Part shown: in pieces, positions 24,816-33,720 of the stretch
Position numbering within the stretch: position 1 is the first letter of the stretch
How the letters are laid out: every line of letters begins with the position of its first letter
Assembly: GCA_964440115.1 (NCBI GenBank)
Contig: CAYTPV010000004.1
Span: forward strand, 1 to 64,000
Source of the DNA: JAEWWD01 sp964440115
GTDB lineage: Bacteria; Bacillota; Clostridia; Christensenellales; CAG-138
Length of the DNA: 64,000 nucleotides
Reading direction: 5' to 3'
Notes under the pieces: generated by a model
The model's input: the letters and a program-made list of their open reading frames with translations, nothing else
The model's database searches: none
Told to the model about the DNA's origin: nothing
Made by a program: the position numbers and the translations under genes

Positions 24816-26909
24816 TTATGTGCGATCCAGTTCGAAATCGATGTTCCTTGAATCCATATGTACGGCCGCCACGCGGACCTGTACCGAATCGCCGAGCCGG
24901 TAGACATGCCCGTGGCTGCGGCCCACCATACGGTAACCTTTCTCGTCGAAGACATAATAGTCATCGTCGAGCGTGCTGGCGCGAACCAGTCCTTCTACCG
25001 TATTGCCCAGCTCGACGAAAAAACCGAAGGACACCACCCCGGAGATTACCCCCGCGAAGCTTTCGCCTATGCGTCCCTTCATGTATTCGCATTTCTTGAG
25101 CTCATCCACCGCGCGTTCGGCTTCCATAGCCACACGTTCGCGTTTGCTGGTGTGCTCCGCGATATCCGGCAGGCGGTCGTTCAGCCGCTTCACCTGCTTC
25201 TCATTCAGCTCGCCGTGCAGCATCATTTTGATAATACGATGCCCGATGAGGTCGGGGTAGCGGCGGATCGGCGAGGTGAAATGGCAATACCGCGTTGCGG
25301 CAAGGCCGAAATGCCCCAAACACTGCTCGCTGTAGCGCGCTTTCTGCATGGAGCGCAGCACGACTTTGCTGACGATATTTTCTTCCTGCGTGCCCCGTGC
25401 GCTGTCCAGTACTTTCTGTATGGAGCGGGGCTGGATTTCGCGCAGATTGCGAATGCCGTAACCGAGGGACTGTAAAAACGTATTGAGTTCCGTAAGCTTT
25501 TCCTTATCCGGCGTTTCATGAACGCGGTAGAGGAAGGGGCTCTTGAGGTCGTACATATGCTGCGCCACTGTTTCGTTGGCGATGAGCATGCATTCCTCAA
25601 TGATGCGGTTGGCTATGCCGCGTTCTGCTTTTTCCACGTCGATGGGCTTTCCGAAGGCATCCAGTTTGATATTGGATTCCGCAAGGTCGAAATCTATGCT
25701 GCCGCGTTTGATGCGCTTCTCGTTGAGCACGCCGCAGAGCGTTTCAAGCTCTTTAAGCATTGGCACGATTTCCGCGTATTTCTTGAGCATGGCGGCGTCG
25801 CCTTGCAGCAGCCGGGTAATATCTTCATATACCAGCCTGTATTTGGAGCGGATTACGGTTTCAGCAAGTCGATGCCGCAATACGCGCCCTGCAGAGTCGA
25901 TCTCCATAAAGCAAGAAAGTGTGAGTCTGTCCACATCGGGGTTCAGCGAGCAGATGCCGTTCGAAAGCTCCACCGGCAGCATGGGGATTACACGGTCCGC
26001 GAGGTACACGCTGGTTCCGCGCTCCAACGCGTCGCGATCGAGCGCGCTACCTTCTTTGACGTAATGCGCCACATCCGCGATATGCACGCCTAAGTACAGA
26101 TTGCCGTTGGTCAGCCGTTCCAGGCTGACGGCATCGTCAAAATCCTTTGCGTCAGCGCCGTCGATGGTGAATATCATTTTATCCACCAGACTTTCGCGCG
26201 TCACGCGGTCGTCCTCCACAACGGATGCGTTCGTCTGGCGCGCCTGCCTCAGAGCGTTTTTGCTGAATGTCTCCGGAAGATCGAACTGGCGGATGATGGA
26301 CAATACGTCGGTACCCACTGTATCCTTGTTGCCGAGCACCTCTTTGATCGCACCCAAAATGGGCCTGCGTCCGTCCGGATAATCGAGTATGGTCGCAACG
26401 ACCTTATCGCCGGAATTCGCCTTAAGCGTCCGGTCTCGATGGATGAGCATATCCGTTGAAATGCGGGCGTCATCCGGCACCACGTATCCGCCCGCACGGC
26501 TGTCTCCTTCAAACGTGCCCACAATCTGCGTATACGCGCGTTTGGATATGAGAGCCACTTCCGCCTCAGGCGAACCGTTCCGGCTAAGTTGGTCGGTATA
26601 GCGCACCCATACGCTGTCGCCGTGCATGGCACCGTGCATGGCGTCCGCCGGTATGAACGCGTCCTGCCCGCCTCCCTGCGGCACAAAAAAGCCAAAACCG
26701 CGCGCGTGTCCCTGCACGCGTCCGGGCGTTAACCCGGTATGCTCGGGCAGCGCAAGCTTGCGCTTGCGCGTAAGCAAAATGCGGCTGCTCTGCATGAGCT
26801 CTTCGATGGCTGCCTGCGCGGCCTCCCTGTCTTCAAATTGAGCAATCAGCGCGTCCGGCGACAATGGCTTTCCTGCGGCCGTGAGCGCTGCAATAATTTG
26901 TTCCTGCAT
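24816..26909 (-). CDS. rnr: Ribonuclease R
   Basis: A 3'-5' exoribonuclease that degrades structured RNA, 697 residues. A winged-helix N-terminus is followed by cold-shock domains (GHARGFGFFVPQGGGQDAFIP). The RNB catalytic domain carries the Asp cluster IDGADAKDFDDAVSLE (about 245-260), and an S1 domain closes the protein (FAGVISGVVSFGFFVELGNTVEGLV). The basic tail of some RNase R proteins is absent. It is the last gene of the pgk-tpiA-gpmI-secG-rnr series, although a terminator lies between secG and rnr. SmpB, its usual neighbour, is not in the window. Confidence 0.96.
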   Translation of the reverse strand: MQEQIIAALTAAGKPLSPDALIAQFEDREAAQAAIEELMQSSRILLTRKRKLALPEHTGLTPGRVQGHARGFGFFVPQGGGQDAFIPADAMHGAMHGDSVWVRYTDQLSRNGSPEAEVALISKRAYTQIVGTFEGDSRAGGYVVPDDARISTDMLIHRDRTLKANSGDKVVATILDYPDGRRPILGAIKEVLGNKDTVGTDVLSIIRQFDLPETFSKNALRQARQTNASVVEDDRVTRESLVDKMIFTIDGADAKDFDDAVSLERLTNGNLYLGVHIADVAHYVKEGSALDRDALERGTSVYLADRVIPMLPVELSNGICSLNPDVDRLTLSCFMEIDSAGRVLRHRLAETVIRSKYRLVYEDITRLLQGDAAMLKKYAEIVPMLKELETLCGVLNEKRIKRGSIDFDLAESNIKLDAFGKPIDVEKAERGIANRIIEECMLIANETVAQHMYDLKSPFLYRVHETPDKEKLTELNTFLQSLGYGIRNLREIQPRSIQKVLDSARGTQEENIVSKVVLRSMQKARYSEQCLGHFGLAATRYCHFTSPIRRYPDLIGHRIIKMMLHGELNEKQVKRLNDRLPDIAEHTSKRERVAMEAERAVDELKKCEYMKGRIGESFAGVISGVVSFGFFVELGNTVEGLVRASTLDDDYYVFDEKGYRMVGRSHGHVYRLGDSVQVRVAAVHMDSRNIDFELDRT

Positions 26910-27073
26910 GAAAAATTCGTGTTCTTCCTTTCCTGTATGTATGCAGTCCTAATCTATATACTACCCTCAACCTTGCTGCTTCAATCCCAATACCATAGTT
27001 TTGTAATTTAACACTTTGAGGCTTGAATCGCGAGCGGCGGCCGCGCTAATGGGCGCAGGCGGTTCCTGAGAAC

Positions 27074-27101
27074 TCAAAAAAGTGCGTAAGCACTTTTTTG
27101 A
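27074..27101. repeat. Hairpin of the CAAAAAAGTGC type
   Basis: CAAAAAAGTGC (27075-27085) pairs with GCACTTTTTTG (27090-27100) around GTAA. The arms match those of the hairpin at 2121-2147. It lies downstream of the secG terminator and upstream of rnr; it could add to termination on either strand. Confidence 0.6.
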
Positions 27102-27102
27102 A

Positions 27103-27130
27103 AAACAAAACGGCACGCAGAGCGTGCCGT
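27103..27130 (-). terminator. Rho-independent terminator of secG
   Basis: On the minus strand ACGGCACGC pairs with GCGTGCCGT (loop TCT), followed by TTTGTTTTT. Some read-through into rnr is possible. Confidence 0.85.
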
Positions 27131-27157
27131 GTCGTTTTGATTTGGATCAGCCGGATG

Positions 27158-27400
27158 TTATGCCGGCAGTGCCAACATGATCAGCGCAAACACGCCTAAC
27201 GTGATGGCAAGTATCACTGTGATCTTCCTGAGCTTGGCCTCTTTCGTGGCAGCCTTACCCTTTAAAGAAAGAGAAGACGATTCACCGCCGAATGCCGCAC
27301 CCAGTCCCGTTTCCTTGCTTTGCTGCATCAATATGACAACATTGAGCACAACGGCTACGATCAACATGATGATGGTCAGAATCTGACGCACTACTTCCAT
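27158..27400 (-). CDS. secG: Preprotein translocase subunit SecG
   Basis: Small subunit of the SecYEG channel, 80 residues. Two membrane helices (ILTIIMLIVAVVLNVVILM and VILAITLGVFALIMLALPA) flank a loop with the family motif QQSKETGLGAAFGG. I chose the ATG at 27400 because GGAGG lies 9 nt before it; a TTG three codons upstream abuts the ribosome site. It follows gpmI and precedes rnr, the order also seen in Bacillus-type secG-rnr loci. Confidence 0.92.
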   Translation of the reverse strand: MEVVRQILTIIMLIVAVVLNVVILMQQSKETGLGAAFGGESSSLSLKGKAATKEAKLRKITVILAITLGVFALIMLALPA

Positions 27401-27477
27401 TCCAAGCAACCTCCATCCATGACTGCAAAAAACATTTTATCATGCCGCGGACTGCAAAGCAAGCATTTCTTGCAGTA

Positions 27478-29025
27478 TCAGGCTTTTTGAATGAGTGATT
27501 TACCGGTCATTTGCTGCGGGACGGGCAGCCCCATGAGTTCGAGCATGGTGGGCGCGAGATCGCACAGCCGACCGCCGTCGCGCAGCACGGCGTCCATACG
27601 CTCAGGATCTACGAGTATGCAGGGAACCGGATTGGTGGTGTGCGCCGTGAACGGGCCTCCGGTTTCGGGATCGATCATCATTTCCGCATTGCCGTGGTCT
27701 GCGCTGATGAGGCAGCGGCCGCCGGCAGCAAGTATTGCCTGCACTACTTTGATGAGGCAAGCGTCCACCGCGTGGATAGCGGATACTGCGGCGTCCATAA
27801 AGCCGGTATGCCCGACCATATCAGGATTGGCGAAGTTGAGTATCATGACGTCGTAAAGCCCGGTGTTGATACGGCGTACAGCTTCATCGGCGACTTCATA
27901 GGCGCTCATCTCAGGTTTCAGGTCGTATGTAGCAACCTTGGGGGAAGGAATGAGGCAGCGGTCCTCACCCATGTTGGGCGCTTCCACACCGCCGTTGAAG
28001 AAGAACGTCACATGTGCGTATTTTTCCGTTTCCGCAATGCGAAGCTGTGTCTTGCCCTGAGATGCGAGGTATTCCCCGAGTGTGTTGTCCAGCGATACAG
28101 GCGGGTATGCAACGGACAGCCAGGGTTCAAACGTTTTATCGTACTGGGTAAGAGAAACATAATGCAGCGGGAAACAGCCGTTGTTCCTTTCAAATCCTGC
28201 AAAATCAGGCTGCAGGAATGCGCGTGTAATTTCCCGTGCACGATCAGGCCGGAAGTTAAAGAATATCACGCTGTCGTCAGCGGATATTTTTGCTGTCGGG
28301 CTTCCGTTTCGCATGATCACGGCAGGCAGAACAAATTCATCCGTCACGCCATCCGCATAGGAGCGTTCCATGGCGGAAACTGCGCTTGCGGCTTCTACGC
28401 CTTCGCCATATACCATGGCGGCATATGCGCGCTGCACACGCTCAAAACGATTGTCGCGGTCCATGGCGTAATACCGGCCCATCACCGTGGCGATGCGGCC
28501 GCAGCCGATTTCTTCAAGCTCGGCTTCCAGCGCTTCAATGAAGCCCAGACCGCTCTGCGGAGGTACATCGCGGCCATCCATAAAGCAATGGATGAATACG
28601 CGGTCCAAGCCGTGGTTGTGTGCGAGCTTTACAAGCGCGTACAGATGCGTCAGGTGGCTGTGCACGCCGCCATCGGAACAAAGCCCAAGCAAATGCAGCG
28701 CCGTACCCTTTTTCAGGCAGTTTTCGATCGCCGCAAGGAACGCCTTGTTATCAAAGAAGTCGCCGTCGACGATGGATTTGCTGATTCGGGTAAATTCCTG
28801 GTACACGATGCGCCCGGCGCCAATGTTGAGGTGCCCGACCTCGGAATTGCCCATCTGGCCTTCGGGCAGACCGACATCCATGCCGCTCGCGCCGATACGG
28901 GTGTGGGGGTATTTCAGCCACAGGGACTTGAAATTCTTCGCGCCGTCAGCGAGTATGGCATTGCCTTCGTGTTCATTTCTGCAGCCGAAGCCGTCAAGTA
29001 TCAACAGTGCGGTGATCGGTTTCAT
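27478..29025 (-). CDS. gpmI: Cofactor-independent phosphoglycerate mutase
   Basis: Interconverts 3- and 2-phosphoglycerate using two manganese ions, 515 residues, normal. The start is MKPITALLILDGFG. The phosphoserine site is MGNSEVGHLNIGAGR, and further metal ligands are FMDGRDVPP, NFANPDMVGHTG and SADHGNAE. The start at 29025 lies 7 bp after tpiA. Part of pgk-tpiA-gpmI; eno and gap are not in the window. Confidence 0.97.
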   Translation of the reverse strand: MKPITALLILDGFGCRNEHEGNAILADGAKNFKSLWLKYPHTRIGASGMDVGLPEGQMGNSEVGHLNIGAGRIVYQEFTRISKSIVDGDFFDNKAFLAAIENCLKKGTALHLLGLCSDGGVHSHLTHLYALVKLAHNHGLDRVFIHCFMDGRDVPPQSGLGFIEALEAELEEIGCGRIATVMGRYYAMDRDNRFERVQRAYAAMVYGEGVEAASAVSAMERSYADGVTDEFVLPAVIMRNGSPTAKISADDSVIFFNFRPDRAREITRAFLQPDFAGFERNNGCFPLHYVSLTQYDKTFEPWLSVAYPPVSLDNTLGEYLASQGKTQLRIAETEKYAHVTFFFNGGVEAPNMGEDRCLIPSPKVATYDLKPEMSAYEVADEAVRRINTGLYDVMILNFANPDMVGHTGFMDAAVSAIHAVDACLIKVVQAILAAGGRCLISADHGNAEMMIDPETGGPFTAHTTNPVPCILVDPERMDAVLRDGGRLCDLAPTMLELMGLPVPQQMTGKSLIQKA

Positions 29026-29032
29026 GTACACC

Positions 29033-29779
29033 TCAATAGTTGACGACAAGGGAGAAATCTTCTGCCTTGAGGCTTGCGCCGCCGATCAAACCGCCGTCAA
29101 TTTCAGGCATCGCCATCAGTTCGGTGGCGTTCTTGGGGTTCATGCTGCCGCCGTACTGAATGCGTACCTTCTGTGCGGTTTCATCGCCGTACGTTTTTGC
29201 AACAGCAGCACGGATTACGCCGATCGTTTCATTGGCCTGCTCGCTGGTTGCCGTTTTGCCGGTGCCGATGGCCCAGATGGGTTCATAAGCGATCACGAGC
29301 TTCGCCGCGTCTTCCGCGGATATATCCTTAAGCGCGGCGGTTGTCTGGCCGGAAACCCAGGCATCCGTCTCGCCTGCTTCGCGCTGTTCGAGGCTTTCCC
29401 CAACGCAGATGATGGGCGTGAGACCAGCAGCGATGGCGGCTTTTGCACGCATGTTGACGGTCTCATCCGTCTCGCCGAAATACTGCCTGCGCTCGCTGTG
29501 GCCGATGATGGCGTGGCTCACGCCGAGGCTCTTGAGCATATCCGCACTGATTTCGCCGGTGAACGCACCCTTTTGCGCCCAATGCACATTCTGTGCGCCG
29601 AGTTTGATATTGGTGCCCTCGATAAGCGGCTTTACCGCGAACAGATCAACAAACGGCGGGCAAACAACAACTTCACATGAAGCGTTTTTGACCAGAGGGA
29701 TCAATGCTTTTACAAGTGCTTCTGCCTCGCCGGGAGTCATGTTCATTTTCCAGTTGCCAGCAATAATGGGTTTACGCAT
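29033..29779 (-). CDS. tpiA: Triosephosphate isomerase
   Basis: Interconverts DHAP and glyceraldehyde 3-phosphate; 248 residues, TIM barrel. GNWKMN (Lys), GHSERR (His) and AYEPIWAIGTG (Glu) are the active-site blocks, with the phosphate loop YGGSMNPKN near the end. AGGAGG precedes the ATG. It stands between pgk (98-bp gap containing a hairpin) and gpmI (7-bp gap). Confidence 0.98.
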   Translation of the reverse strand: MRKPIIAGNWKMNMTPGEAEALVKALIPLVKNASCEVVVCPPFVDLFAVKPLIEGTNIKLGAQNVHWAQKGAFTGEISADMLKSLGVSHAIIGHSERRQYFGETDETVNMRAKAAIAAGLTPIICVGESLEQREAGETDAWVSGQTTAALKDISAEDAAKLVIAYEPIWAIGTGKTATSEQANETIGVIRAAVAKTYGDETAQKVRIQYGGSMNPKNATELMAMPEIDGGLIGGASLKAEDFSLVVNY

Positions 29780-29833
29780 ATTGTTCCTCCTATGGATGCA
29801 AAAAAGTTTGCTGATTTACATTAGTATTGTAAC

Positions 29834-29862
29834 GACGAAAGGGGCTGACTGCCCCTTTCGTC
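29834..29862. other. 12-bp hairpin between pgk and tpiA
   Basis: GACGAAAGGGGC pairs with GCCCCTTTCGTC around TGACT. There is no good U tract on the minus strand, so it is more likely an RNA-processing or stability element within the glycolytic transcript than a full terminator. Confidence 0.6.
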
Positions 29863-29877
29863 AAAGTTGTAAAACGA

Positions 29878-31068
29878 TTATTTATCGTTGAGCGCGGCCA
29901 CGCCGGGCAGTATCTGGCCTTCAAGGAATTCAAGGGAAGCGCCGCCGCCTGTGGAGATATGCGTCATTTTAGACGCGTAGCCAAGTTTCTTAACTGCGGA
30001 AGCAGAGTCGCCGCCGCCGATGATTGTGGTGCCGCCGCACTGCGCGCAGGCTTCAGCAACCGCAGCCGTGCCTTTTGTGAACGCCGGGAATTCAAACACG
30101 CCCATCGGTCCGTTCCAGATCACGGTCTTGGCGTCGCGGATGGTCTTTGCAAAGAGTTCGGAGGACTTGGGCCCGATATCCAGACCCATCCAGCCCGCGG
30201 GAATAGAGTTTGCGTCGACGGTTTTATGCTCCGCGTCTGCAGCGAACGCTGTGGCGATTTCCACATCCACGGGCAGCAGCAGGTCGACGCCCTTGGTTTT
30301 TGCCTGCGCCATCAGGTCATTGGCGAGCCCGACGTTCTCCGCATCCAGCAAAGAGGAGCCAATTTCGTAGCCCATGGCTTTGAGAAACGTGAACGCCATG
30401 CCGCCGCCGATGATGAGGCTGTCGCATTTGTTGAGCAAATTGGTGATGACGCCGATTTTATCGGATACCTTAGCGCCGCCGAGTATGGCGACAAAAGGGC
30501 GTACCGGGTTTTCGAGAGCTTCACCCATAATGGAAAGCTCCTTGCCGATCAGGAAACCGGCAACAGCGGGCAAATAAGCCGCCACGCCCGCCGTGGATGC
30601 GTGCGCGCGGTGTACGGTGCCGAACGCATCGGATACGAACACATCCGCAAGGGAGGCCAACTCTTTGGAAAATGCTGGGTCGTTGGCGGTTTCTTCCTTA
30701 TAAAAACGAACATTTTCCAACAGTACGATCTCGCCGGGTTTTATGGCGGCGATGGCAGCCTTCGCGCTTTCCCCTATGGTATCTTCGGCGAATGCCACTT
30801 TTACACCGGGCAGAAGTTCCCCAAGCCGAACGGCCACAGGACGCAGCGAAAATTCCGGTTCGGGTTTGCCGCCCTTGGGTCTGCCAAGATGGGAGCAAAG
30901 TATGACCTTCGCGCCTTGTTCAAGCAGGTATTTCACGGTAGGCATGGCGGCGGAAATGCGCTTGTCATCCGCAACAGTGCCTTCGGGAGTGAGCGGCACG
31001 TTGAAATCTACGCGTACAAGCACGCGGAGACCCTTGACGTCGATGTCCTGAACGGTCTTCTTTGCCAT
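29878..31068 (-). CDS. pgk: Phosphoglycerate kinase
   Basis: Makes ATP and 3-phosphoglycerate from 1,3-bisphosphoglycerate. 396 residues, normal. RVDFNVPL, SHLGRPKG and the nucleotide segment GGGDSASAVKKLG are visible. The ATG at 31068 (MAKKTVQDIDVKGL) is placed 7 nt after AGGAGG; an ATG two codons earlier is too close to it. First gene of pgk-tpiA-gpmI-secG. Upstream lies an ATGTT...AACAT dyad and a GGACGATTGTCC hairpin, possible control sites. Confidence 0.97.
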   Translation of the reverse strand: MAKKTVQDIDVKGLRVLVRVDFNVPLTPEGTVADDKRISAAMPTVKYLLEQGAKVILCSHLGRPKGGKPEPEFSLRPVAVRLGELLPGVKVAFAEDTIGESAKAAIAAIKPGEIVLLENVRFYKEETANDPAFSKELASLADVFVSDAFGTVHRAHASTAGVAAYLPAVAGFLIGKELSIMGEALENPVRPFVAILGGAKVSDKIGVITNLLNKCDSLIIGGGMAFTFLKAMGYEIGSSLLDAENVGLANDLMAQAKTKGVDLLLPVDVEIATAFAADAEHKTVDANSIPAGWMGLDIGPKSSELFAKTIRDAKTVIWNGPMGVFEFPAFTKGTAAVAEACAQCGGTTIIGGGDSASAVKKLGYASKMTHISTGGGASLEFLEGQILPGVAALNDK

Positions 31069-31249
31069 ATGCATTCCTCCTGAAATATGATTAATAAACA
31101 ATTCTTATAACAGACAGTCCTGTACCGGACGATTGTCCGGGAAACATTTATGTTGATATTTTAACATATTGCGGCGCAGGCGCAAGAGGTTTCGGCCTTG
31201 TGCAGCAATTTGTCCTGCCCTGTGCGCATCTGTTGTGAAAAAGAAGCAC

Positions 31250-32353
31250 TTATAACAGGGCGAAGAATTTCTTGGGTGTAACCGTATCGATGGGTCCGCC
31301 GCCCAAACATACCTCTCCCTGATAAAAAACAACCCACTGGCCCGGCGTCACGGCGCGCTGCGGGGAAAGAAAACGAACGTTTGCGCCTTGATCCTGTATG
31401 GTGACTTCCACGGGCTGATCCGGCTGACGATAGCGAAATTTCGCAGTGCAGGCAAACGAGGCAGCGGGCGGGGAACCGGATATCCAGTGCACGCGGCTTG
31501 CTGTAAGCCCAAGTGAATACAGTTCATCCTGCTCGCCTTGCTGTATGATCAGCCGGTTCCGGTTCAAATCCTTTCCTATCACAAACCAGCTTTCGCCGTT
31601 GCCGTCGTTTCTGCCGCCTATCCCAAGCCCCTTGCGCTGGCCGATGGTGTAATACATCAGTCCATCGTGCCGGTCGATGACCTTTCCGGAAAGATCCACC
31701 ATATCGCCGGGCTGTGCGGGCAGGAACTGCATCAGAAATTGCTTGAACCGGCGCTCTCCGATGAAGCAAATGCCTGTGCTGTCCTTCTTTTCGGCGTTGA
31801 CAAGGCCGTATTCGCGCGCGATACGCCGCACTTCCCCTTTGTCAATATCGCCTATGGGGAACAGCACGTTTGTCAGCTGCTCCTGTGTTAGTCCGCAAAG
31901 AAAATACGTTTGATCCTTGTTTGAGTCTATGGCGCGCAGCAGTTCTACGCGTCCGTTTTCTCGCCTGAGCCGTGCGTAATGGCCGGTCGCTAGAAACGCA
32001 GCGTCTGCTGTGCGCGAAAGATCCAGAAATGCGCGGAATTTAATTTCACAGTTGCACAAAACATCGGGGTTGGGCGTACGGCCGAGTTTATATTCCGAGA
32101 GGAAATAATCAAAAACCCGTTCGCGGTACTCTTGGGCGAAATTCACGGAATAGTATGGTATGCCTATGGCGTCAGCAACGCGCCTTACATCCTCATAATC
32201 CGCAGTCGCGGTGCATACGCCGTCTTCGCCTTCTTCCTCCCAGTTTTTCATGAAGACGCCTATCACATCATAGCCCTGCTGCTTGAGCAGAAGGGCCGCA
32301 ACGGCGGAATCCACTCCGCCGGACATTCCAACCATTACTCTTGCGTTTTGCAT
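31250..32353 (-). CDS. mnmA: tRNA-specific 2-thiouridylase MnmA
   Basis: Thiolates U34 of tRNA-Lys/Glu/Gln using sulfur relayed from a cysteine desulfurase. 367 residues. The ATP-binding PP-loop is GMSGGVDSAVAA near the N-terminus; the two catalytic cysteines lie in NPDVLCNCEIKF and STGICFIGERRF. The start at 32353 gives the standard N-terminus and follows GGAG. It begins 4 bp after the heavy-metal-domain gene, so the two are co-transcribed. Confidence 0.95.
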   Translation of the reverse strand: MQNARVMVGMSGGVDSAVAALLLKQQGYDVIGVFMKNWEEEGEDGVCTATADYEDVRRVADAIGIPYYSVNFAQEYRERVFDYFLSEYKLGRTPNPDVLCNCEIKFRAFLDLSRTADAAFLATGHYARLRRENGRVELLRAIDSNKDQTYFLCGLTQEQLTNVLFPIGDIDKGEVRRIAREYGLVNAEKKDSTGICFIGERRFKQFLMQFLPAQPGDMVDLSGKVIDRHDGLMYYTIGQRKGLGIGGRNDGNGESWFVIGKDLNRNRLIIQQGEQDELYSLGLTASRVHWISGSPPAASFACTAKFRYRQPDQPVEVTIQDQGANVRFLSPQRAVTPGQWVVFYQGEVCLGGGPIDTVTPKKFFALL

Positions 32354-32357
32354 GGCA

Positions 32358-32561
32358 TTAAAGCTCCACGATGGCCTTGATATCGTATCCGGCCTGTTCG
32401 ACGGCCGCTTTGAGCGCATCTTTGCTGCCGTCCCAAAGCACGTCGGCGAGCCCAATCTGAATATCATTGACACAGGAGCCCAAATCGAGAAGGGCGCGTT
32501 CCACGCTGTGCACGCAGTGCGAACATCCCATGCCTTCGATCTCCAGCCTGTAGTGTTTCAT
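32358..32561 (-). CDS. Heavy-metal-associated (HMA) domain protein
   Basis: 67 residues, a single ferredoxin-like HMA domain with the metal-binding motif GMGCSHCVHSVERAL (CxxC). Such stand-alone proteins usually carry copper(I) to a P-type ATPase; none is in the window. Stop and start of the next gene (mnmA) are 4 bp apart, an unusual pairing that could reflect thiol or metal chemistry or simple convenience. Confidence 0.85.
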   Translation of the reverse strand: MKHYRLEIEGMGCSHCVHSVERALLDLGSCVNDIQIGLADVLWDGSKDALKAAVEQAGYDIKAIVEL

Positions 32562-32744
32562 AAACCATGCCCCTTACACGCATATTGACCTCAGTATACC
32601 ACGAACATAGAAAAACATGAACGAAGAAGTATTTCTTTCCCGACTTGGAGTGAATTGGGCGTTGTAACCAATTTTCCGGCCTATGCGTACTATATACCAT
32701 CGGCGCCGTGCGCCAATCGCTCAAAAAACAAGGAGGCTTTTTGT

Positions 32745-32975
32745 ATGGGCTGTTTCTCTGGATGTGCCGGTGATAATTGGTGGTGGATCATAATCCTGAT
32801 TCTGTTGTTTGTCTGCAATGACGACTGCAGCGGCTGCCTGGACTGCATACGTGATGTAGTCTGCGATAACGTTGTCTGGATCATTGCCCTGCTCCTGATC
32901 TGCAGCAGCCGCAACGACACCAGCAGTGACGTCAGCGATCGCCGCTGCAACACCTGCGGCTGTGGCTGCAACTAA
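32745..32975 (+). CDS. Small cysteine-rich membrane protein
   Basis: 76 residues with 12 cysteines. Two hydrophobic stretches (WWWIIILILLFVC and VVWIIALLLIC) flank a Cys-rich, acidic loop (CNDDCSGCLDCIRDVVCDN), and the tail is RRCNTCGCGCN. A perfect AGGAGG lies just upstream of the ATG at 32745 and a strong terminator follows the stop. It resembles short 'high-cysteine' proteins annotated in some Clostridia; I know of no function. Possible roles are metal binding, redox sensing or a spore-coat component. Confidence 0.75.
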   Translation: MGCFSGCAGDNWWWIIILILLFVCNDDCSGCLDCIRDVVCDNVVWIIALLLICSSRNDTSSDVSDRRCNTCGCGCN

Positions 32976-32992
32976 TCGGCAAACATTGACCG

Positions 32993-33027
32993 AAAAAACA
33001 GGATGCGAATGCATCCTGTTTTTTTGT
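32993..33027 (+). terminator. Rho-independent terminator after the Cys-rich protein gene
   Basis: AAAACAGGATGC pairs with GCATCCTGTTTT around GAAT and runs into TTTTTTG. Confidence 0.9.
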
Positions 33028-33060
33028 CTGCAAACCAGTTGGAATAGGGATCTCTCCGGC

Positions 33061-33089
33061 TTGACCTCCTTTGCTTGAAATGGTATAAA
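33061..33089 (+). promoter_or_regulatory. Promoter of the second ECF S component
   Basis: TTGACC (33061-33066), a 17-bp spacer and TATAAA (33084-33089), about 42 bp before the ATG. The short leader holds no recognisable riboswitch. Confidence 0.75.
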
Positions 33090-33130
33090 CATATCATGCG
33101 GAAATTCCGCGTGAAGGAGGTATCCGGAAT

Positions 33131-33631
33131 ATGAAGATCGACCTGAACAAGCCGCTGCACAAACTGGTGCTCGCCGGTCTGCTTGCCGGCTGCGTCCTGC
33201 TGCTGACCATTGCTGTGCCTATCCCCATCCCCAACATGGCGGGGGCGTATATCAACCCAGGCGATACTGGCGTGTATGTTGCTGCATATTTACTGGGCGC
33301 CCCGTGGGGCGTGCTGGCGGCAGCGGTAGGCAGCGCGTTGGCGGATATACTGCTGGGCAGTATGCTCTACGCCGGACCGACGTTTCTGATCAAAGGCCTG
33401 ATGGCGTTTGTGGCAGCAAAACTGTTGAAAACCTGGAAGGGTAAAAAGCTGATTGCGCTGCTGTGCGCCGGCATTCTGATGCCGCTCGGGTATTTCCTGT
33501 ATGAAACAGCGCTTTATGGCGCCGCGACTGCCCTGATCGGTGTGCCACTTAATCTGATACAGTATGTCATAGGCGTTGCCTTGGGCTTGGTCGCGATCAA
33601 GGTACTTGAACGCTTTAATTTGACTAAGTGA
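33131..33631 (+). CDS. ECF transporter S component, substrate unknown (paralogue of 10080-10646)
   Basis: 166 residues and about five or six membrane helices. The block GDTGVYVAAYLLGAPWGVLA, then GSALADILLGSMLYAGPTFLIKGLM, matches the S component at 10080 almost residue for residue in pattern, so the two share a family. A GAAGGAGG site precedes the ATG. Monocistronic, with its own promoter and terminator. Confidence 0.82.
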   Translation: MKIDLNKPLHKLVLAGLLAGCVLLLTIAVPIPIPNMAGAYINPGDTGVYVAAYLLGAPWGVLAAAVGSALADILLGSMLYAGPTFLIKGLMAFVAAKLLKTWKGKKLIALLCAGILMPLGYFLYETALYGAATALIGVPLNLIQYVIGVALGLVAIKVLERFNLTK

Positions 33632-33653
33632 TTGCAAACGCGCATTAGCATGA

Positions 33654-33700
33654 AAAAGGGTGCATCCCGTAGGCAAAAGCCTGCGAACTGCACCCTTTTA
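33654..33700. terminator. Bidirectional terminator between the ECF S and XdhC-like genes
   Basis: AAAAGGGTGCA pairs with TGCACCCTTTT, enclosing a second small stem GTAGGC/GCCTGC. It separates convergent genes. Confidence 0.8.
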
Positions 33701-33720
33701 AAATGGTATTATTACCCTTC

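Noticed and set aside
27511..29043. Plus-strand open frame (510 codons) opposite gpmI
   Set aside because: gpmI has full active-site motifs; the antisense frame has none and no ribosome site.
33020..33130. Riboswitch before the second ECF S component
   Set aside because: The leader from the predicted start site is only about 40 nt and shows no conserved aptamer sequence.
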